A DNA stretch of 64,000 nucleotides from NCBI RefSeq assembly GCF_000010725.1, contig NC_013856.1, forward strand, positions 372,001-436,000. Direction: 5' to 3'. A program made the position numbers and the translations under genes. Below the pieces are notes generated by a model. It worked only from the letters and a program-made list of their open reading frames with translations, did no database searches and was not told the DNA's origin. Below, one piece after another: positions 50,988 to 61,152 of this stretch (position 1 is its first letter; every line of letters starts with the position of its first letter). The DNA comes from Azospirillum sp. B510 (GTDB lineage: Bacteria; Pseudomonadota; Alphaproteobacteria; Azospirillales; Azospirillaceae).

Positions 50988-51833
50988 TCAATTCAAGCTG
51001 GTCTTCAGCCACTTCTGGGCCAGCTTTTCGATGGTGCCGTCGGCCTTGGCGGCCTGGATCGCCTTGTCGAACATCTCCTTCAGCACGGCGTCGTCCTTGC
51101 GCAGGCCGACGGCGATGCCCTTGCCGAACACGTCGCCGACGAAGGTCGGGCCGGCCAGCGTGTAGTCCTTGTAGTCGGGCTTGGTCAGCAGGGCGGTCAG
51201 CGAGCTTTTCTGGGCGATCACGCCATCGATGCGGCCGGCCTGAAGGTCGAGGTCATGCTGCTCGGTGGTCTTGTATTCGCGGATCGTCACGCTGTCCTTG
51301 AGGTATTTGTCCAGGAAGGCCGTGTTGCTGGTGGCGGTCTGGGTGCCGATCGCCTTGCCCTTCAACTGCGCGGCGATGGGAGCGATCTCGGCGCTGACCT
51401 TGGCGGGATCGCCGCCGAGATCGATCGTGGTGCCGGTCCCCGGCAGCTTGGCCAGAGGACCGGTCTTCTCGACCATCAGGGCGGCGGCGGTCGGCGCGTA
51501 GGGCTCGCTGAAGCCGATGACCGCCAGACGCTTCTCGGTGACGATCATCGACGCCATGATCGCGTCGAACTTGCGGGCGTTCAGCGCCGGGATCAGCCCG
51601 TCCCAGTCCTGCGCCACGATGGTGCATTTGACGGACATCCGGGCGCACAGGTCATTGGCGAGATCGATCTCCAGCCCGTCCAGCTTGCCGCCGGCGGTGG
51701 TGAAGTTCCACGGCTCGTAAGCGCCTTCGGTGGCGATGGTGATGGCCGTCGGCTTGGTCTGCGCGGCGGCGCCGGTGACGGTGGCCGATACGGCGGCGAT
51801 CAGAAGCGTCGACGCGAGGATCAGAGTCTTCAT
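50988..51833 (-). CDS. Amino-acid/opine-type ABC transporter, substrate-binding protein
   Basis: 281 residues from ATG 51833, with AGGGA eight bases upstream (ATG 51839 is the alternative). Signal peptide LILASTLLIAAVSATVTGAAA with cleavage near AAAQ. The mature domain has ATEGAYEPWNFTTAGGKLDG, LEIDLANDLCARMSVKCTIV and AIMASMIVTEKRLAVIGFSE. This resembles the binding proteins for octopine, nopaline, lysine/arginine/ornithine. The ligand is inferred to be an arginine-derived or guanidino compound because a ureohydrolase gene lies just upstream. Confidence 0.9.
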   Translation of the reverse strand: MKTLILASTLLIAAVSATVTGAAAQTKPTAITIATEGAYEPWNFTTAGGKLDGLEIDLANDLCARMSVKCTIVAQDWDGLIPALNARKFDAIMASMIVTEKRLAVIGFSEPYAPTAAALMVEKTGPLAKLPGTGTTIDLGGDPAKVSAEIAPIAAQLKGKAIGTQTATSNTAFLDKYLKDSVTIREYKTTEQHDLDLQAGRIDGVIAQKSSLTALLTKPDYKDYTLAGPTFVGDVFGKGIAVGLRKDDAVLKEMFDKAIQAAKADGTIEKLAQKWLKTSLN

Positions 51834-51917
51834 GGTCATTGTCCCTGTTCACTGGACTGGTTTTCAGGTTTGATTTTGATGATGCGGGTTTGGTCCCGCT
51901 TCTGGTTTCAACCGCTT

Positions 51918-52964
51918 TCAACTCCCGGAGCGGTCCCGCGCGATGGCGGTCAGGCTCAGGATTTCGAACAGCACCTGGGCGGCGATCTGGGCGGTATTGC
52001 TGGTCGGGTCATATTGCGGCGCCACCTCCACCACGTCACCACCGACGACATCGACGCCGGCGGCTCCGCGCAGGATGGCGAGCGCCTGGGCGGAGGTGAG
52101 GCCACCGACCTCCGGGGTTCCGGTGCCGGGGGCGAAGGCGGGATCGAGACCGTCGACGTCGAAGCTGACATAGGTGGGACCATCGCCGACGACCTGCCGC
52201 ATGCGGTCGATCACGGCACGCACCCCCATCAGCTCCACCTCCTCGGCATGGATCACCGTCATTCCGGACTCGTAGGAGAAGTCCCAGAGATATTCCGAAT
52301 TGCCGCGGATGCCGATCTGGATCGTGCGCTCGGGGTCGAGCACGCCGTCGAGCACCGCCTGCCGGAAGGGGCCGCCATGATGGAATTTGCACCCCTCGAA
52401 CGAGCCGCCGGTATCGCAATGGGCGTCGATGTGGATCAGCCCGACCGGACGGTCGCGGCCGATCGCCCGCAGGACCGGCAGGGTGACCGAATGGTCGCCG
52501 CCCACCCCGAGGGGAACCGTCCCGGCCGCCACCATCGCGCCGACGAAGCGTTCGATGTCGGCATGGGCCTGCGCCAGATCGAAACGGCTGCGGAAGGGAA
52601 CGTCGCCGACATCCACCACCACATGGTTGCCGGTCGGCACCAGCCCCAGCACATGCTCGTAGGGGCCGACCCGCTCGACGCCGCGCACCGCCCGCGGACC
52701 GAAGCGCGCACCGGACCGGTTGGTGACGCCCAGATCCATCGGGATCCCGTACAGCGCCATGTCGATGCCCGCGAAATCGGGGGCGGCATCCGGACGATGG
52801 GGCGCCTTCAGCAGCGTGGCAATCCCGGCATAGGGGGCCTGCCGGACGTCACCGTCCTTGAAGACCAGGGACGCCACCCTGGCAAATGCGGGATTCGCCG
52901 TCTCATCCCCGCGGGAATGGGCATAGCGCTCCCGCAACCGCTCCAGCTTGTCGTGGTCGAACAC
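51918..52964 (-). CDS. Ureohydrolase (agmatinase/guanidinobutyrase family), paralogue 2
   Basis: 348 residues from a GTG start at 52964, chosen because GGAGGAG lies just upstream (the frame is open further). Metal ligands: LGVGGDHSVTLPVLRA, HIDAHCDTGGSFEGCKFHHG and SFDVDGLDPAFAPGTGTPE. It also has the DFSYESGMTVIHAEEVELMG segment shared with the other two copies. It cleaves a guanidino group to urea and an amine. It is the first gene of a minus-strand unit with the polar amino-acid importer and is divergent from a GntR gene. Compared with paralogues 1 and 3 it has Gly for Cys in DVDCLDP and Ile for Phe in HFDAHC. Confidence 0.92.
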   Translation of the reverse strand: MFDHDKLERLRERYAHSRGDETANPAFARVASLVFKDGDVRQAPYAGIATLLKAPHRPDAAPDFAGIDMALYGIPMDLGVTNRSGARFGPRAVRGVERVGPYEHVLGLVPTGNHVVVDVGDVPFRSRFDLAQAHADIERFVGAMVAAGTVPLGVGGDHSVTLPVLRAIGRDRPVGLIHIDAHCDTGGSFEGCKFHHGGPFRQAVLDGVLDPERTIQIGIRGNSEYLWDFSYESGMTVIHAEEVELMGVRAVIDRMRQVVGDGPTYVSFDVDGLDPAFAPGTGTPEVGGLTSAQALAILRGAAGVDVVGGDVVEVAPQYDPTSNTAQIAAQVLFEILSLTAIARDRSGS

Positions 52965-53138
52965 GCACGTCTCCTCCGTTGCCGCCGCCGGGTCCGATTC
53001 CCATGTGGCCGCCTGCCAAAGCCCGTGACGCCTGCGGTTTGGTCCCGCTTCCCTGGTTCCAATCGGCCGGCGGTCCACCGGCTCTTTCAAGTCTTTGCCG
53101 ATCAAGGGTTTCCCGATCGGGCGCCCTTGATGGATACA

Positions 53139-53152
53139 AAATCGTATACAAT
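53139..53152. promoter_or_regulatory. Probable GntR operator between ureohydrolase 2 and gntR
   Basis: AAATCGTATACAAT, the exact reverse complement of the site at 48523-48536. It lies 175 bp upstream of the ureohydrolase start and 76 bp upstream of the GntR start, so it can control both divergent genes. Confidence 0.6.
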
Positions 53153-53227
53153 CTTGAATCCAAGATCAATAGTCTTTGCGGCCGGCTTGCCTGGGTGTCC
53201 CGCAGGCCCTATCAAGGGAGCGCGAAC

Positions 53228-53956
53228 GTGAAAAGGACGGGTGGAACGACGATGGCCGAGGACAAGACCGGACCGGATGAATCGGTTCGGGAGAAGACCT
53301 ACAGAGAGCTGAAGTCGATGATCCTGTCGGGCCGCCTGCGCCCGTCCGAACGTTTGTCGGAAAGCCGGCTCGCCGACCGTCTGGGGGTCAGCCGCACGCC
53401 GTTGCGCGAAGCGCTGATGAAGCTGGAGAAGGAGGGGCTGGTCGTCGGCCAGCGCAATGTCGGCTATTCGGTGGTGGATGTCGATCTGCCGACCGTGCGC
53501 AATCTTCTGGTCGTCCGTCAGGCTCTCGACGTCTGCGCCGCCGAACTGGCCTGCGATGTCGCGACGGACGAGGATATCGCCCGCATCAGCGCCATCGTCG
53601 AGGAGATGGAGGCGCTGAACCTGTCGACCGCCGGCAACAGCGTGGATGCCGCCCGCGTGCTCGAACTCGGGCTGAGCATTCATCGGGTGATCGCCGAGAG
53701 CACGCGCAACGATGTGCTGATCCGGGTGACGGAGCAGATCTATGAACAGCTCCAACTGGCGTTGTTGCTTGAGATTCTCTGGATCGACCTCAAGGATTCC
53801 GGCCTGGAGGAACATCAGGCGATCGCCAACGCCATCCGCGCCCGCGACCGTGTCGCCGCCGCCGAAGCGGCCCGGCTGCATGTTCAATACAGCCTTGAGA
53901 ACATGGCGAAGGTGCAGGAACTGCTCGATCTCCGCCGCGCCTCCGGCATGGCTTAG
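53228..53956 (+). CDS. GntR-family regulator (FCD domain)
   Basis: 242 residues from GTG 53228 (AAGGGAG upstream); ATG 53252 would give 234. The winged helix-turn-helix reads KTYRELKSMILSGRLRPSER, LSESRLADRLGVSRTPLREA, then LMKLEKEGLVVGQRNVGYSV. The FCD part has DAARVLELGLSIHRVIAEST and LEEHQAIANAIRARDRVAA. It is divergent from ureohydrolase 2. The shared 14-base site suggests it also controls the aminotransferase-glutamyltransferase unit. Ligand unknown, plausibly a guanidino or amino acid. Confidence 0.9.
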   Translation: MKRTGGTTMAEDKTGPDESVREKTYRELKSMILSGRLRPSERLSESRLADRLGVSRTPLREALMKLEKEGLVVGQRNVGYSVVDVDLPTVRNLLVVRQALDVCAAELACDVATDEDIARISAIVEEMEALNLSTAGNSVDAARVLELGLSIHRVIAESTRNDVLIRVTEQIYEQLQLALLLEILWIDLKDSGLEEHQAIANAIRARDRVAAAEAARLHVQYSLENMAKVQELLDLRRASGMA

Positions 53957-53959
53957 AGC

Positions 53960-53995
53960 GCGATCGCTTCGGATGGAATCGTCTGAAGCGATCGC
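53960..53995. repeat. Palindromic element, possible dispersed REP-like repeat
   Basis: GCGATCGCTTC (53960-53970) and GAAGCGATCGC (53985-53995) form a perfect 11-bp stem around a 14-base loop, starting four bases after the gntR stop. Its independence from the stronger terminator just downstream and its GCGATCGC core suggest an interspersed palindrome. Only one copy is visible in this window. Confidence 0.5.
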
Positions 53996-54016
53996 ACGAG
54001 AATTCAAAAGATCCGG

Positions 54017-54052
54017 AGTCTGTCTGATGCTTCACCAAGCATCAGACAGACT
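54017..54052. terminator. Strong bidirectional terminator between gntR and lysR
   Basis: AGTCTGTCTGATGCTT (54017-54032) and AAGCATCAGACAGACT (54037-54052) form a perfect 16-bp stem with a 4-base loop, followed by TTAATCTTT. It lies between converging genes (gntR ends 53956, lysR ends 54060). Confidence 0.85.
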
Positions 54053-54059
54053 TTAATCT

Positions 54060-54968
54060 TTACCGGCCGGCGATCTCCTCCCGCGTCAGCGTGTTGAACA
54101 GATCGACCACCGGCGTCCTGGCCCGGTCGCTGTGCACCGCGATCTGGAAGGGGGAGTGATAGGACAACACCCGCGGCAGCAGGGCGCGCAGCCGTCCGGC
54201 CTGGACGAAGGCGGCCGCGTAATGGTCGGGCAGATAGCCGACATAGCGGCCCGACAGGATCAGCCGCGCCGCCCCTTCCATATCGGTGACGGTGGCGTGC
54301 GGCGCGCTGATCGCGAAGATCTTGATGTCGCGCGCCCCCCAATAGCTGCGGGCCACCAGCCGGTGCCGGCGCACCTCGTCGAGATCGACCATGTCGTCCG
54401 GGCGGTCGAACAGCGGATGGCCGGCGCCGCAATAGAACAGGTTGGTCTCGGTGTAGAGGTCGATGTAGGAGAGGCCCGGCACGATCCGCGGGAAGCTGGC
54501 GATGGCGAGATGGACCTCGCCGCCGATCACGTCGCGCAGCAGCTCGTTGGGCGGCCGGGTGACGATGGTGAGATTGACCTCCGGGGCGGCGTCGGCGAAG
54601 CGGGTGATCACGCGTTCCAGCGGGAATTTGGCGTCGGTCAGCGTGTTGTCCACCAGCCCGATGCTGAGCGTGCCGGTCAGCCGGTCGCGCAACCCGCGCA
54701 CCCGGGCGCCGAAGCGGTCCAGCGTGTCGAACACCCGCCGCAGCTCGTCATAGACCGCCTGTCCCTCCGCCGTCAGCTTGAAGCCCGAGCGGCCGCGCCG
54801 GCACAGCCGCACCCCCAGCCGCCCCTCCAACTCGGCGAAATGGGTGGAGATGGTGGAAAGCGACAGGTTCAGTTCGCTTTGCGCCGCAGTAAAGCCGCCG
54901 GCCTCGACCACCGTCATGAACAGGCGGAAAAGCCGCAAATCCGTGGTCTCTATGCTCATCCGGCTCAT
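54060..54968 (-). CDS. LysR-family transcriptional regulator
   Basis: 302 residues from ATG 54968 (ATG 54959 would give 299). Helix-turn-helix: LRLFRLFMTVVEAGGFTAAQ, SELNLSLSTISTHFAELEGR, then LGVRLCRRGRSGFKLTAEGQ. The effector domain starts near residue 95 (GTLSIGLVDNTLTDAKFPLE) and includes LVARSYWGARDIKIFAISAP. It is divergent from the Pot-type ABC operon at 55205 and probably controls it through the CTTACTTCG-N8-CGAAGTAAG repeat in the gap. Confidence 0.9.
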   Translation of the reverse strand: MSRMSIETTDLRLFRLFMTVVEAGGFTAAQSELNLSLSTISTHFAELEGRLGVRLCRRGRSGFKLTAEGQAVYDELRRVFDTLDRFGARVRGLRDRLTGTLSIGLVDNTLTDAKFPLERVITRFADAAPEVNLTIVTRPPNELLRDVIGGEVHLAIASFPRIVPGLSYIDLYTETNLFYCGAGHPLFDRPDDMVDLDEVRRHRLVARSYWGARDIKIFAISAPHATVTDMEGAARLILSGRYVGYLPDHYAAAFVQAGRLRALLPRVLSYHSPFQIAVHSDRARTPVVDLFNTLTREEIAGR

Positions 54969-55010
54969 GTTCGCGGCGATCCTTCCGGCTGCCCAGGGGG
55001 GAGGACCGGT

Positions 55011-55036
55011 CTTACTTCGGCCTCTGTCGAAGTAAG
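55011..55036. promoter_or_regulatory. LysR-type operator between lysR and the Pot-like operon
   Basis: CTTACTTCG (55011-55019) and CGAAGTAAG (55028-55036) are perfect 9-bp arms separated by 8 bp, 43 bp upstream of lysR and about 170 bp upstream of the binding-protein gene. This is the expected site of a divergent LysR activator; binding is inferred. Confidence 0.6.
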
Positions 55037-55204
55037 ATACAAAAGATTCGGGATTTTTGGCGAAACAAACTGGCCGTCTAATTGCGTCATCCAATTCCAG
55101 CCGGCGTGGAGCGGTATCGGGTCGTTTCCCGGCCGGGATATCACGACATGCCTGCTTCGCCCGCCCCCGATCGGGGCAGACCAACGACGAGACGGAGACA
55201 CGCG

Positions 55205-56293
55205 ATGAAGATCGGCGCAGGACTGGACAGACGGGCGGTGTTGGCTGGGGCGGGCGGGCTTGCCGCCGCCGCCGCGATCGGGTTCCCCTCCATCGTGCGC
55301 GCCCAGTCCAAGTCGCTGAAGGTCGGCGTCTATGGCGGCTATTTCAAGAACAGCTTCGACAAGCACATCTTCCCGGACTTCACCAAGGCCACCGGCATCG
55401 CGGTGGAAGCGGTGGCCGAACCGACGGGCGAGGCGTGGCTGATCCAGCTTGAACAGGCGGCCCGCGCCAAACAGGCCCCGGCCGACGTGTCGATGATGTC
55501 CCAGGTGGCGATGCTGAAGGGTGCCGCCGCCGACCTGTGGGCGCCGCTCGATCTCGCCAAGATGCCCAACGCCGCCAAGGTCAAGCCGGCGCTGATCAAC
55601 AAGTACCCCGACGGCCGGGTGTCGGGCATCGGTGCGGTGTCCTGGTACATCACGCTGGTGACCAACACCAACGTCTATCCCCAGGCCCCGGAAAGCTGGG
55701 CGGCGCTGTGGGATCCTGCCAACAAGGACAAGCTGGGCCTGTTGGCGCTCGTCGCCAACTCCTTCCTGCTGGACGTGACCGCCGCCACCTTCTTCGGCGG
55801 GCCCAAGCATCTCGACACCGAGCAGGGGCAGCTCGACTGCTTCAAGAAGCTGACCGAGATGAAGGGCAACGTGAAGCTGTGGTACCGCGACGAGGCGCAG
55901 TTTGAGGCGGCGCTGAAGTCGGGCGAGATCCCGATGGGGCAGTATTACCATGACGTCACCGGCCTCGCCGCCGCCGACGGCCATCCGGTGCGCTCCACCT
56001 TCCCCAAGGAGGGCGGCATCCTCGATTCCGGCAGCTGGGCGGTGTCCAAGGCGTCCAAGGCCGGCGATCTGGCCCATGTCTTCATCGACTATATGAGCCA
56101 GCCGCAGATCCAGGCGCTGCTGTCGCGCAAGGTCGGCACCGCGCCCACCATCGATCGTTCGGCCACCGACCTGACCGACAAGGAGTTCGCGGCGGTGTCC
56201 TCCGATCTCGCCCCGATCATCCCGCGCTACGACCTCTACCTGTCCAAGGCCGACTGGCTGAACCAGAAATGGACGGAAATGATCGTGGGCTGA
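55205..56293 (+). CDS. Spermidine/putrescine-type ABC transporter, substrate-binding protein (Tat signal)
   Basis: 362 residues from ATG 55205, with GGAG upstream. A twin-arginine signal peptide is apparent: LDRRAVLAGAGGLAAAAAIG, ending SIVRAQ. The mature part begins SLKVGVYGGYFKNSFDKHIF and has VSGIGAVSWYITLVTNTNVY, the PotD/PotF-like extracellular solute-binding (family 1) form. It collects a polyamine-like cation in the periplasm. The ureohydrolase at the end of the same operon suggests agmatine or another guanidino compound as ligand. Confidence 0.9.
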   Translation: MKIGAGLDRRAVLAGAGGLAAAAAIGFPSIVRAQSKSLKVGVYGGYFKNSFDKHIFPDFTKATGIAVEAVAEPTGEAWLIQLEQAARAKQAPADVSMMSQVAMLKGAAADLWAPLDLAKMPNAAKVKPALINKYPDGRVSGIGAVSWYITLVTNTNVYPQAPESWAALWDPANKDKLGLLALVANSFLLDVTAATFFGGPKHLDTEQGQLDCFKKLTEMKGNVKLWYRDEAQFEAALKSGEIPMGQYYHDVTGLAAADGHPVRSTFPKEGGILDSGSWAVSKASKAGDLAHVFIDYMSQPQIQALLSRKVGTAPTIDRSATDLTDKEFAAVSSDLAPIIPRYDLYLSKADWLNQKWTEMIVG

Positions 56294-56374
56294 CCCGCGA
56301 GCGCCCTTCCCGCCGCCTTCCGGCCATCACGCGGGAAGGGCTCCGTCCCCTCCGAACGGACCGAAAGCCAACCG

Positions 56375-57447
<1,073 letters not shown>

Positions 57448-57451
<4 letters not shown>

Positions 57452-58299
57452 TCCGCCGCGCCCCGCGCAGCCTTGGCGAGCATGCGCCGATCCTGTTTCC
57501 GGCCCTGATGCTGATCGTCTTCTTCGTCATCCCCTTCGGGCTGATGATCGCGGTCAGCGTCGCCCGTCGCATCCCCGGCGGCTTCTACGAGCCCGATTTC
57601 GTCCTCGCCAACTACGAGCGCTTCCTCAGCGCCTTTTTCGGCGGGGTGCTGTCCTTCTCACTGGAGCTGGCGGCGCTGGTGGCGGCGGTGGCGGTCGGCA
57701 TCGGCTTTCCCTTCACCTACCGCTTGGCGCGGCTGCCGCGGGCGGCACAGGTGCGGTGGCTGGTCTTCCTGCTGTCGATCCTGTCGCTGTCGGAGGTGAT
57801 CATCGGCTTCGCCTGGTCGACGCTGCTGTCGCGCACCGCCGGCATCACCAACCTGCTGGTGGCGGTCGGGCTGATGGCGGAGCCGCAATCGCTGTCGCCC
57901 AGCTTCGGCGCGCTGCTCGCCGGCATGGTCTATCAGGCCTTCCCCTACACCGTGCTGGTGCTCTATCCGGCGCTCGCCCGGCTGGATCCGGCCCTGGTGG
58001 AGGCGTCGCGGACGCTGGGCGCCTCGCCGCTGAAGGCCTTCTTCACGGTGGTGGTGCCGTCGCAGCGCAACACCATCGTGGCGACCCTGATCATGGCCTT
58101 CGTCTTCGCGCTCGGCAGCTATCTGCTGCCGCAGCTGCTGGGACGGCCGCAGCACTGGACCCTGTCGGTGCTGATCACCGATCAGGCGATCTATCAATCC
58201 AACATGCCGTTCGCGGCGGCGATGGCGGTCTTCCTGGTGCTGGTCAGTCTGGCGCTGATCGGGCTGTCGCTGCTGGCCGGACGCAAGGAGGAGGCGTGA
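57448..58299 (+). CDS. Spermidine/putrescine-type ABC transporter, permease (PotB-like)
   Basis: 283 residues from ATG 57448. Six hydrophobic helices beginning ILFPALMLIVFFVIPFGLMI, with the EAA loop PALVEASRTLGASPLKAFFT contacting the ATPase. It overlaps the ATPase stop and abuts the second permease. The frame is open long before the start, but that part only shadows the ATPase gene. Confidence 0.92.
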
Positions 58300-59096
58300 T
58301 GACGCGCTGGCTCAACAGCCTGATGGCCGGGCTGGTCGGCCTTGTCCTGGCAGCGCCCATCCTGGTTGTGGCGGGGGTGTCGCTGAACGCCAAGCGTTCG
58401 CTCGACTTCCCGCCCAAGGGCTTGTCCCTGGCTTGGTATGCCGAGATCTTCACCGATCCCGGCTGGCGCGGCGCGCTGATCACCAGCCTGGTGGTGGCCG
58501 CCCTCTCGGCGGCCCTGGCGGTCGCCATCGCCTTTCCGATCGCCTGGTTCATCTGGCGCTGGCGCGCACCCTGGGCGCGGGTGTTCGAGATGCTGGGGAT
58601 GACGCCCTTCATCCTGCCGCCGGTGATCACCGCGCTGGGCTTCCTCAGCTTCTGGGCGACCTTCGGCCAGTATGGCGAGCCGTGGACGGTGGTGGTCAGC
58701 CATGCCATCTTCTTCGTCACGCTGCCGCTGGTCACCCTGTCGCTCGGCTTCGGCGCGGTGGACCGCAGCTATGTCGAGGCCGCCTCCACCATGGGGGCCG
58801 ACGACCGCACCGTGCTGCGGACGGTGGTGATGCCGCTGGTGCGGCCCTATATGATCTCCGGCTTCGCCTTCGCCTTCGTCCTGTCGCTCAACGAATACAT
58901 CGTCGCCTACATGGTCGCCGGCTTCACGCTGGAGACGCTGCCGATCAAGATCTTCAACGCCCTGCGTTACGGCTACACGCCGACCATGGCGTCCGTCACC
59001 GTGCTGTTCGTGCTGCTGACCGCCGCCGTCTTCGGGCTGATCGCCCGGTTCGGCGACCTGCCGCGCCTGCTCGGCGCCTGGAACCGGCAGGACTGA
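58299..59096 (+). CDS. Spermidine/putrescine-type ABC transporter, permease (PotC-like)
   Basis: 265 residues from ATG 58299, with AAGGAGGAG upstream. Six helices starting LMAGLVGLVLAAPILVVAGV. EAA loop RSYVEAASTMGADDRTVLRT, then LVRPYMISGFAFAFVLSLNE. It pairs with the PotB-like permease. The ureohydrolase gene follows after 44 bp, completing one operon of five genes. Confidence 0.92.
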   Translation: MTRWLNSLMAGLVGLVLAAPILVVAGVSLNAKRSLDFPPKGLSLAWYAEIFTDPGWRGALITSLVVAALSAALAVAIAFPIAWFIWRWRAPWARVFEMLGMTPFILPPVITALGFLSFWATFGQYGEPWTVVVSHAIFFVTLPLVTLSLGFGAVDRSYVEAASTMGADDRTVLRTVVMPLVRPYMISGFAFAFVLSLNEYIVAYMVAGFTLETLPIKIFNALRYGYTPTMASVTVLFVLLTAAVFGLIARFGDLPRLLGAWNRQD

Positions 59097-59140
59097 CCGG
59101 CCCGGCACGACCGACCTTCCAACAGGAGAGTTCCCTCAAA

Positions 59141-60190
59141 ATGATCGATCCGGACAAGCTCAACCGTCTGCGCGAGAAATACAGCGGCGGCGGCGGCTCC
59201 GACATCCATTCGCCGGAATTCAAGCAGGTCGCCGCCCTGCAATTCTCCGGCGGACGGCGCAAACAGCCCTTCTCCGGCGTGCCGACCCTGCTGAACGCGC
59301 CGTACGACCCGGATGCCGCCGCCCAGCCGGATTTCGGCGGGCTGGAGGTGGCGCTGATCGGCGTGCCGATGGATCTGGGCGTGACCAACCGGTCGGGCGC
59401 CCGCTTCGGCCCGCGGGCGCTGCGGACGATCGAACGGATCGGCCCCTACAACCATGTCCTGCGGATGGTGCCGTCGGCGGCCTGCCGGCTGGCCGATATC
59501 GGCGACGTACCGCTGTCCAGCCGCTTCGACCTGGAAGCCTGCCACCACGACATCGAGAGCTTCTATGACAAGGTGAGGGAGGCCGGGGTGATCCCGCTGT
59601 CGGTCGGCGGCGATCATTCGATCAGCCAGTCGATCCTGAAGGCGCTGGGCCGCGAACGCCCGGTCGGCATGATCCATTTCGACGCCCATTGCGACACCAG
59701 CGGCCCCTATGAGGGCTCCAAGTTCCACCATGGCGGCCCCTTCCGCCAAGCGGTGCTCGACGGTGTGCTCGACCCGGAACGCACGGTGCAGATCGGCATC
59801 CGCGGCAGCTCCGAATATCTGTGGGAGTTCTCCTACGAATCCGGAATGACGGTGATCCATGCCGAGGAGGTGGCGCAGCTCGGCATTCCCGCGGTGATCG
59901 AGCAGGCCCGCAAGGTGGCCGGCGACGGGCCGGTCTATGTCTCCTTCGACGTCGATTGCCTCGACCCGGTCTTCGCCCCCGGCACCGGCACGCCGGAGAT
60001 CGGCGGGCTGACCACGCGGGAGGCCATCGAGATCCTGCGCGGCCTGAACGGGCTCGACGTCATCGGCGGCGACGTGGTCGAGGTGGCGCCGCAATATGAC
60101 GCCAACACCAACACCGCCCAGGCCGGGGCGCAGATGCTGTTCGAGATCCTCTGCCTCGCCGCCAAGGCGTTGGAGCTGCGGCGGGGCTGA
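59141..60190 (+). CDS. Ureohydrolase (agmatinase/guanidinobutyrase family), paralogue 3
   Basis: 349 residues from ATG 59141, with AGGAGAG upstream. Metal ligands LSVGGDHSISQSILKA, HFDAHCDTSGPYEGSKFHHG and SFDVDCLDPVFAPGTGTPE, then GGDVVEVAPQYDANTNTAQ. It is the closest in appearance to paralogue 2 across KFHHGGPFRQAVLDGVLDPE. It cleaves a guanidino compound to urea and amine. As the last gene of the Pot-like operon it probably acts on the imported cation (agmatine or a relative). A guanidine hydrolase activity, known within this family, cannot be excluded. Confidence 0.93.
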   Translation: MIDPDKLNRLREKYSGGGGSDIHSPEFKQVAALQFSGGRRKQPFSGVPTLLNAPYDPDAAAQPDFGGLEVALIGVPMDLGVTNRSGARFGPRALRTIERIGPYNHVLRMVPSAACRLADIGDVPLSSRFDLEACHHDIESFYDKVREAGVIPLSVGGDHSISQSILKALGRERPVGMIHFDAHCDTSGPYEGSKFHHGGPFRQAVLDGVLDPERTVQIGIRGSSEYLWEFSYESGMTVIHAEEVAQLGIPAVIEQARKVAGDGPVYVSFDVDCLDPVFAPGTGTPEIGGLTTREAIEILRGLNGLDVIGGDVVEVAPQYDANTNTAQAGAQMLFEILCLAAKALELRRG

Positions 60191-60330
60191 TCCCCGCCGG
60201 TCCGTTCGGGCCGCCGCCTCAGCCGGCCGCGCCATGCCGCCGGCCGGGCCGGGGTGCTGCGGTGAACAGCCAGGGATGGGCGGCGGTGGCACGGGCCCGC
60301 AACAGGCCGTGCAGCGCCGCCCCGGCGGTC

Positions 60331-61152
60331 TCAAGCCGCCGCAACAGGCGCGTCACGGCGGTCCGCCAAACCCTGCGCGCCCAAACCCTGCGCCCGCCCG
60401 CCCGCGGCGGCGAGCCTTGCCCGGACCGCCGCCTTTTCGGTCAGCAGCAGATCATAGGTGATCCGCGCGCCATAGGCGCCGGGATCGGTCGGATCGATCC
60501 GCACCTTGTCGAAGGCGAGCACGCGGGTCGCCAGCGTGAAACCCTCCTTCAGGTCATGGGTGACCATGAAGACGGTCATTCTGCGGTCCGCCCACAGGCC
60601 GAGCAGCAACTCGTACATCTGCGCCTTGGTGCCGGCGTCGAGCGCGCCGAACGGCTCGTCCAGCAGCAGGATTTTCGGCTTCAGGATCAGCGCCTGGGCG
60701 ATGGCGAGGCGCTGCTGCATGCCGCCCGACAGCTCCGCCGGATATTTGCGCAGATGGTCGCCGAGCCCGACCGCCGCCAGAATCCCCGTCGCCTCCTCCA
60801 CGGCGGCGCGGCGGCGGGCGCCGAACAGCCGGCCGAGCAAGCGCGAAGCCTCGAACTCGCGACCGAGGATGACATTCTCCAGCACCGTCAGATGGGGAAA
60901 GACCGAATAGCGCTGGAACACCACCCCGCGATCCGGGCCGGGTTCGGCCTCCAGCGGCCGGCCGTCGAGGAGGATGCCGCCGCGTGTCGGCCTTTCCTGG
61001 CCCAGCAGCATGCGCAGGAAGGTGGTCTTGCCGCAGCCGGACGGGCCGACCATGGCGCAGAACTCGCCGGACGGGATTTCCAGATCGACGCGCTCCAGCA
61101 CCACCTGACCCGGATATTCCTTCCACAGGCCGCGGACGGACACATGGCTCAT
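60331..61152 (-). CDS. NitT/TauT-type ABC transporter, ATP-binding protein (urea-carboxylase-associated)
   Basis: 273 residues from ATG 61152. Walker A GPSGCGKTTFLRMLL, Q-loop VVFQRYSVFPHLTV, signature LSGGMQQRLAIAQAL and Walker B ILLLDEPFGALDAG. The C-terminal 35 residues are low-complexity (Ala, Arg, Gln) with a repeated AQGL. It overlaps the permease stop by four bases. Last gene of the allophanate hydrolase-ABC unit, converging on ureohydrolase 3. Confidence 0.9.
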   Translation of the reverse strand: MSHVSVRGLWKEYPGQVVLERVDLEIPSGEFCAMVGPSGCGKTTFLRMLLGQERPTRGGILLDGRPLEAEPGPDRGVVFQRYSVFPHLTVLENVILGREFEASRLLGRLFGARRRAAVEEATGILAAVGLGDHLRKYPAELSGGMQQRLAIAQALILKPKILLLDEPFGALDAGTKAQMYELLLGLWADRRMTVFMVTHDLKEGFTLATRVLAFDKVRIDPTDPGAYGARITYDLLLTEKAAVRARLAAAGGRAQGLGAQGLADRRDAPVAAA

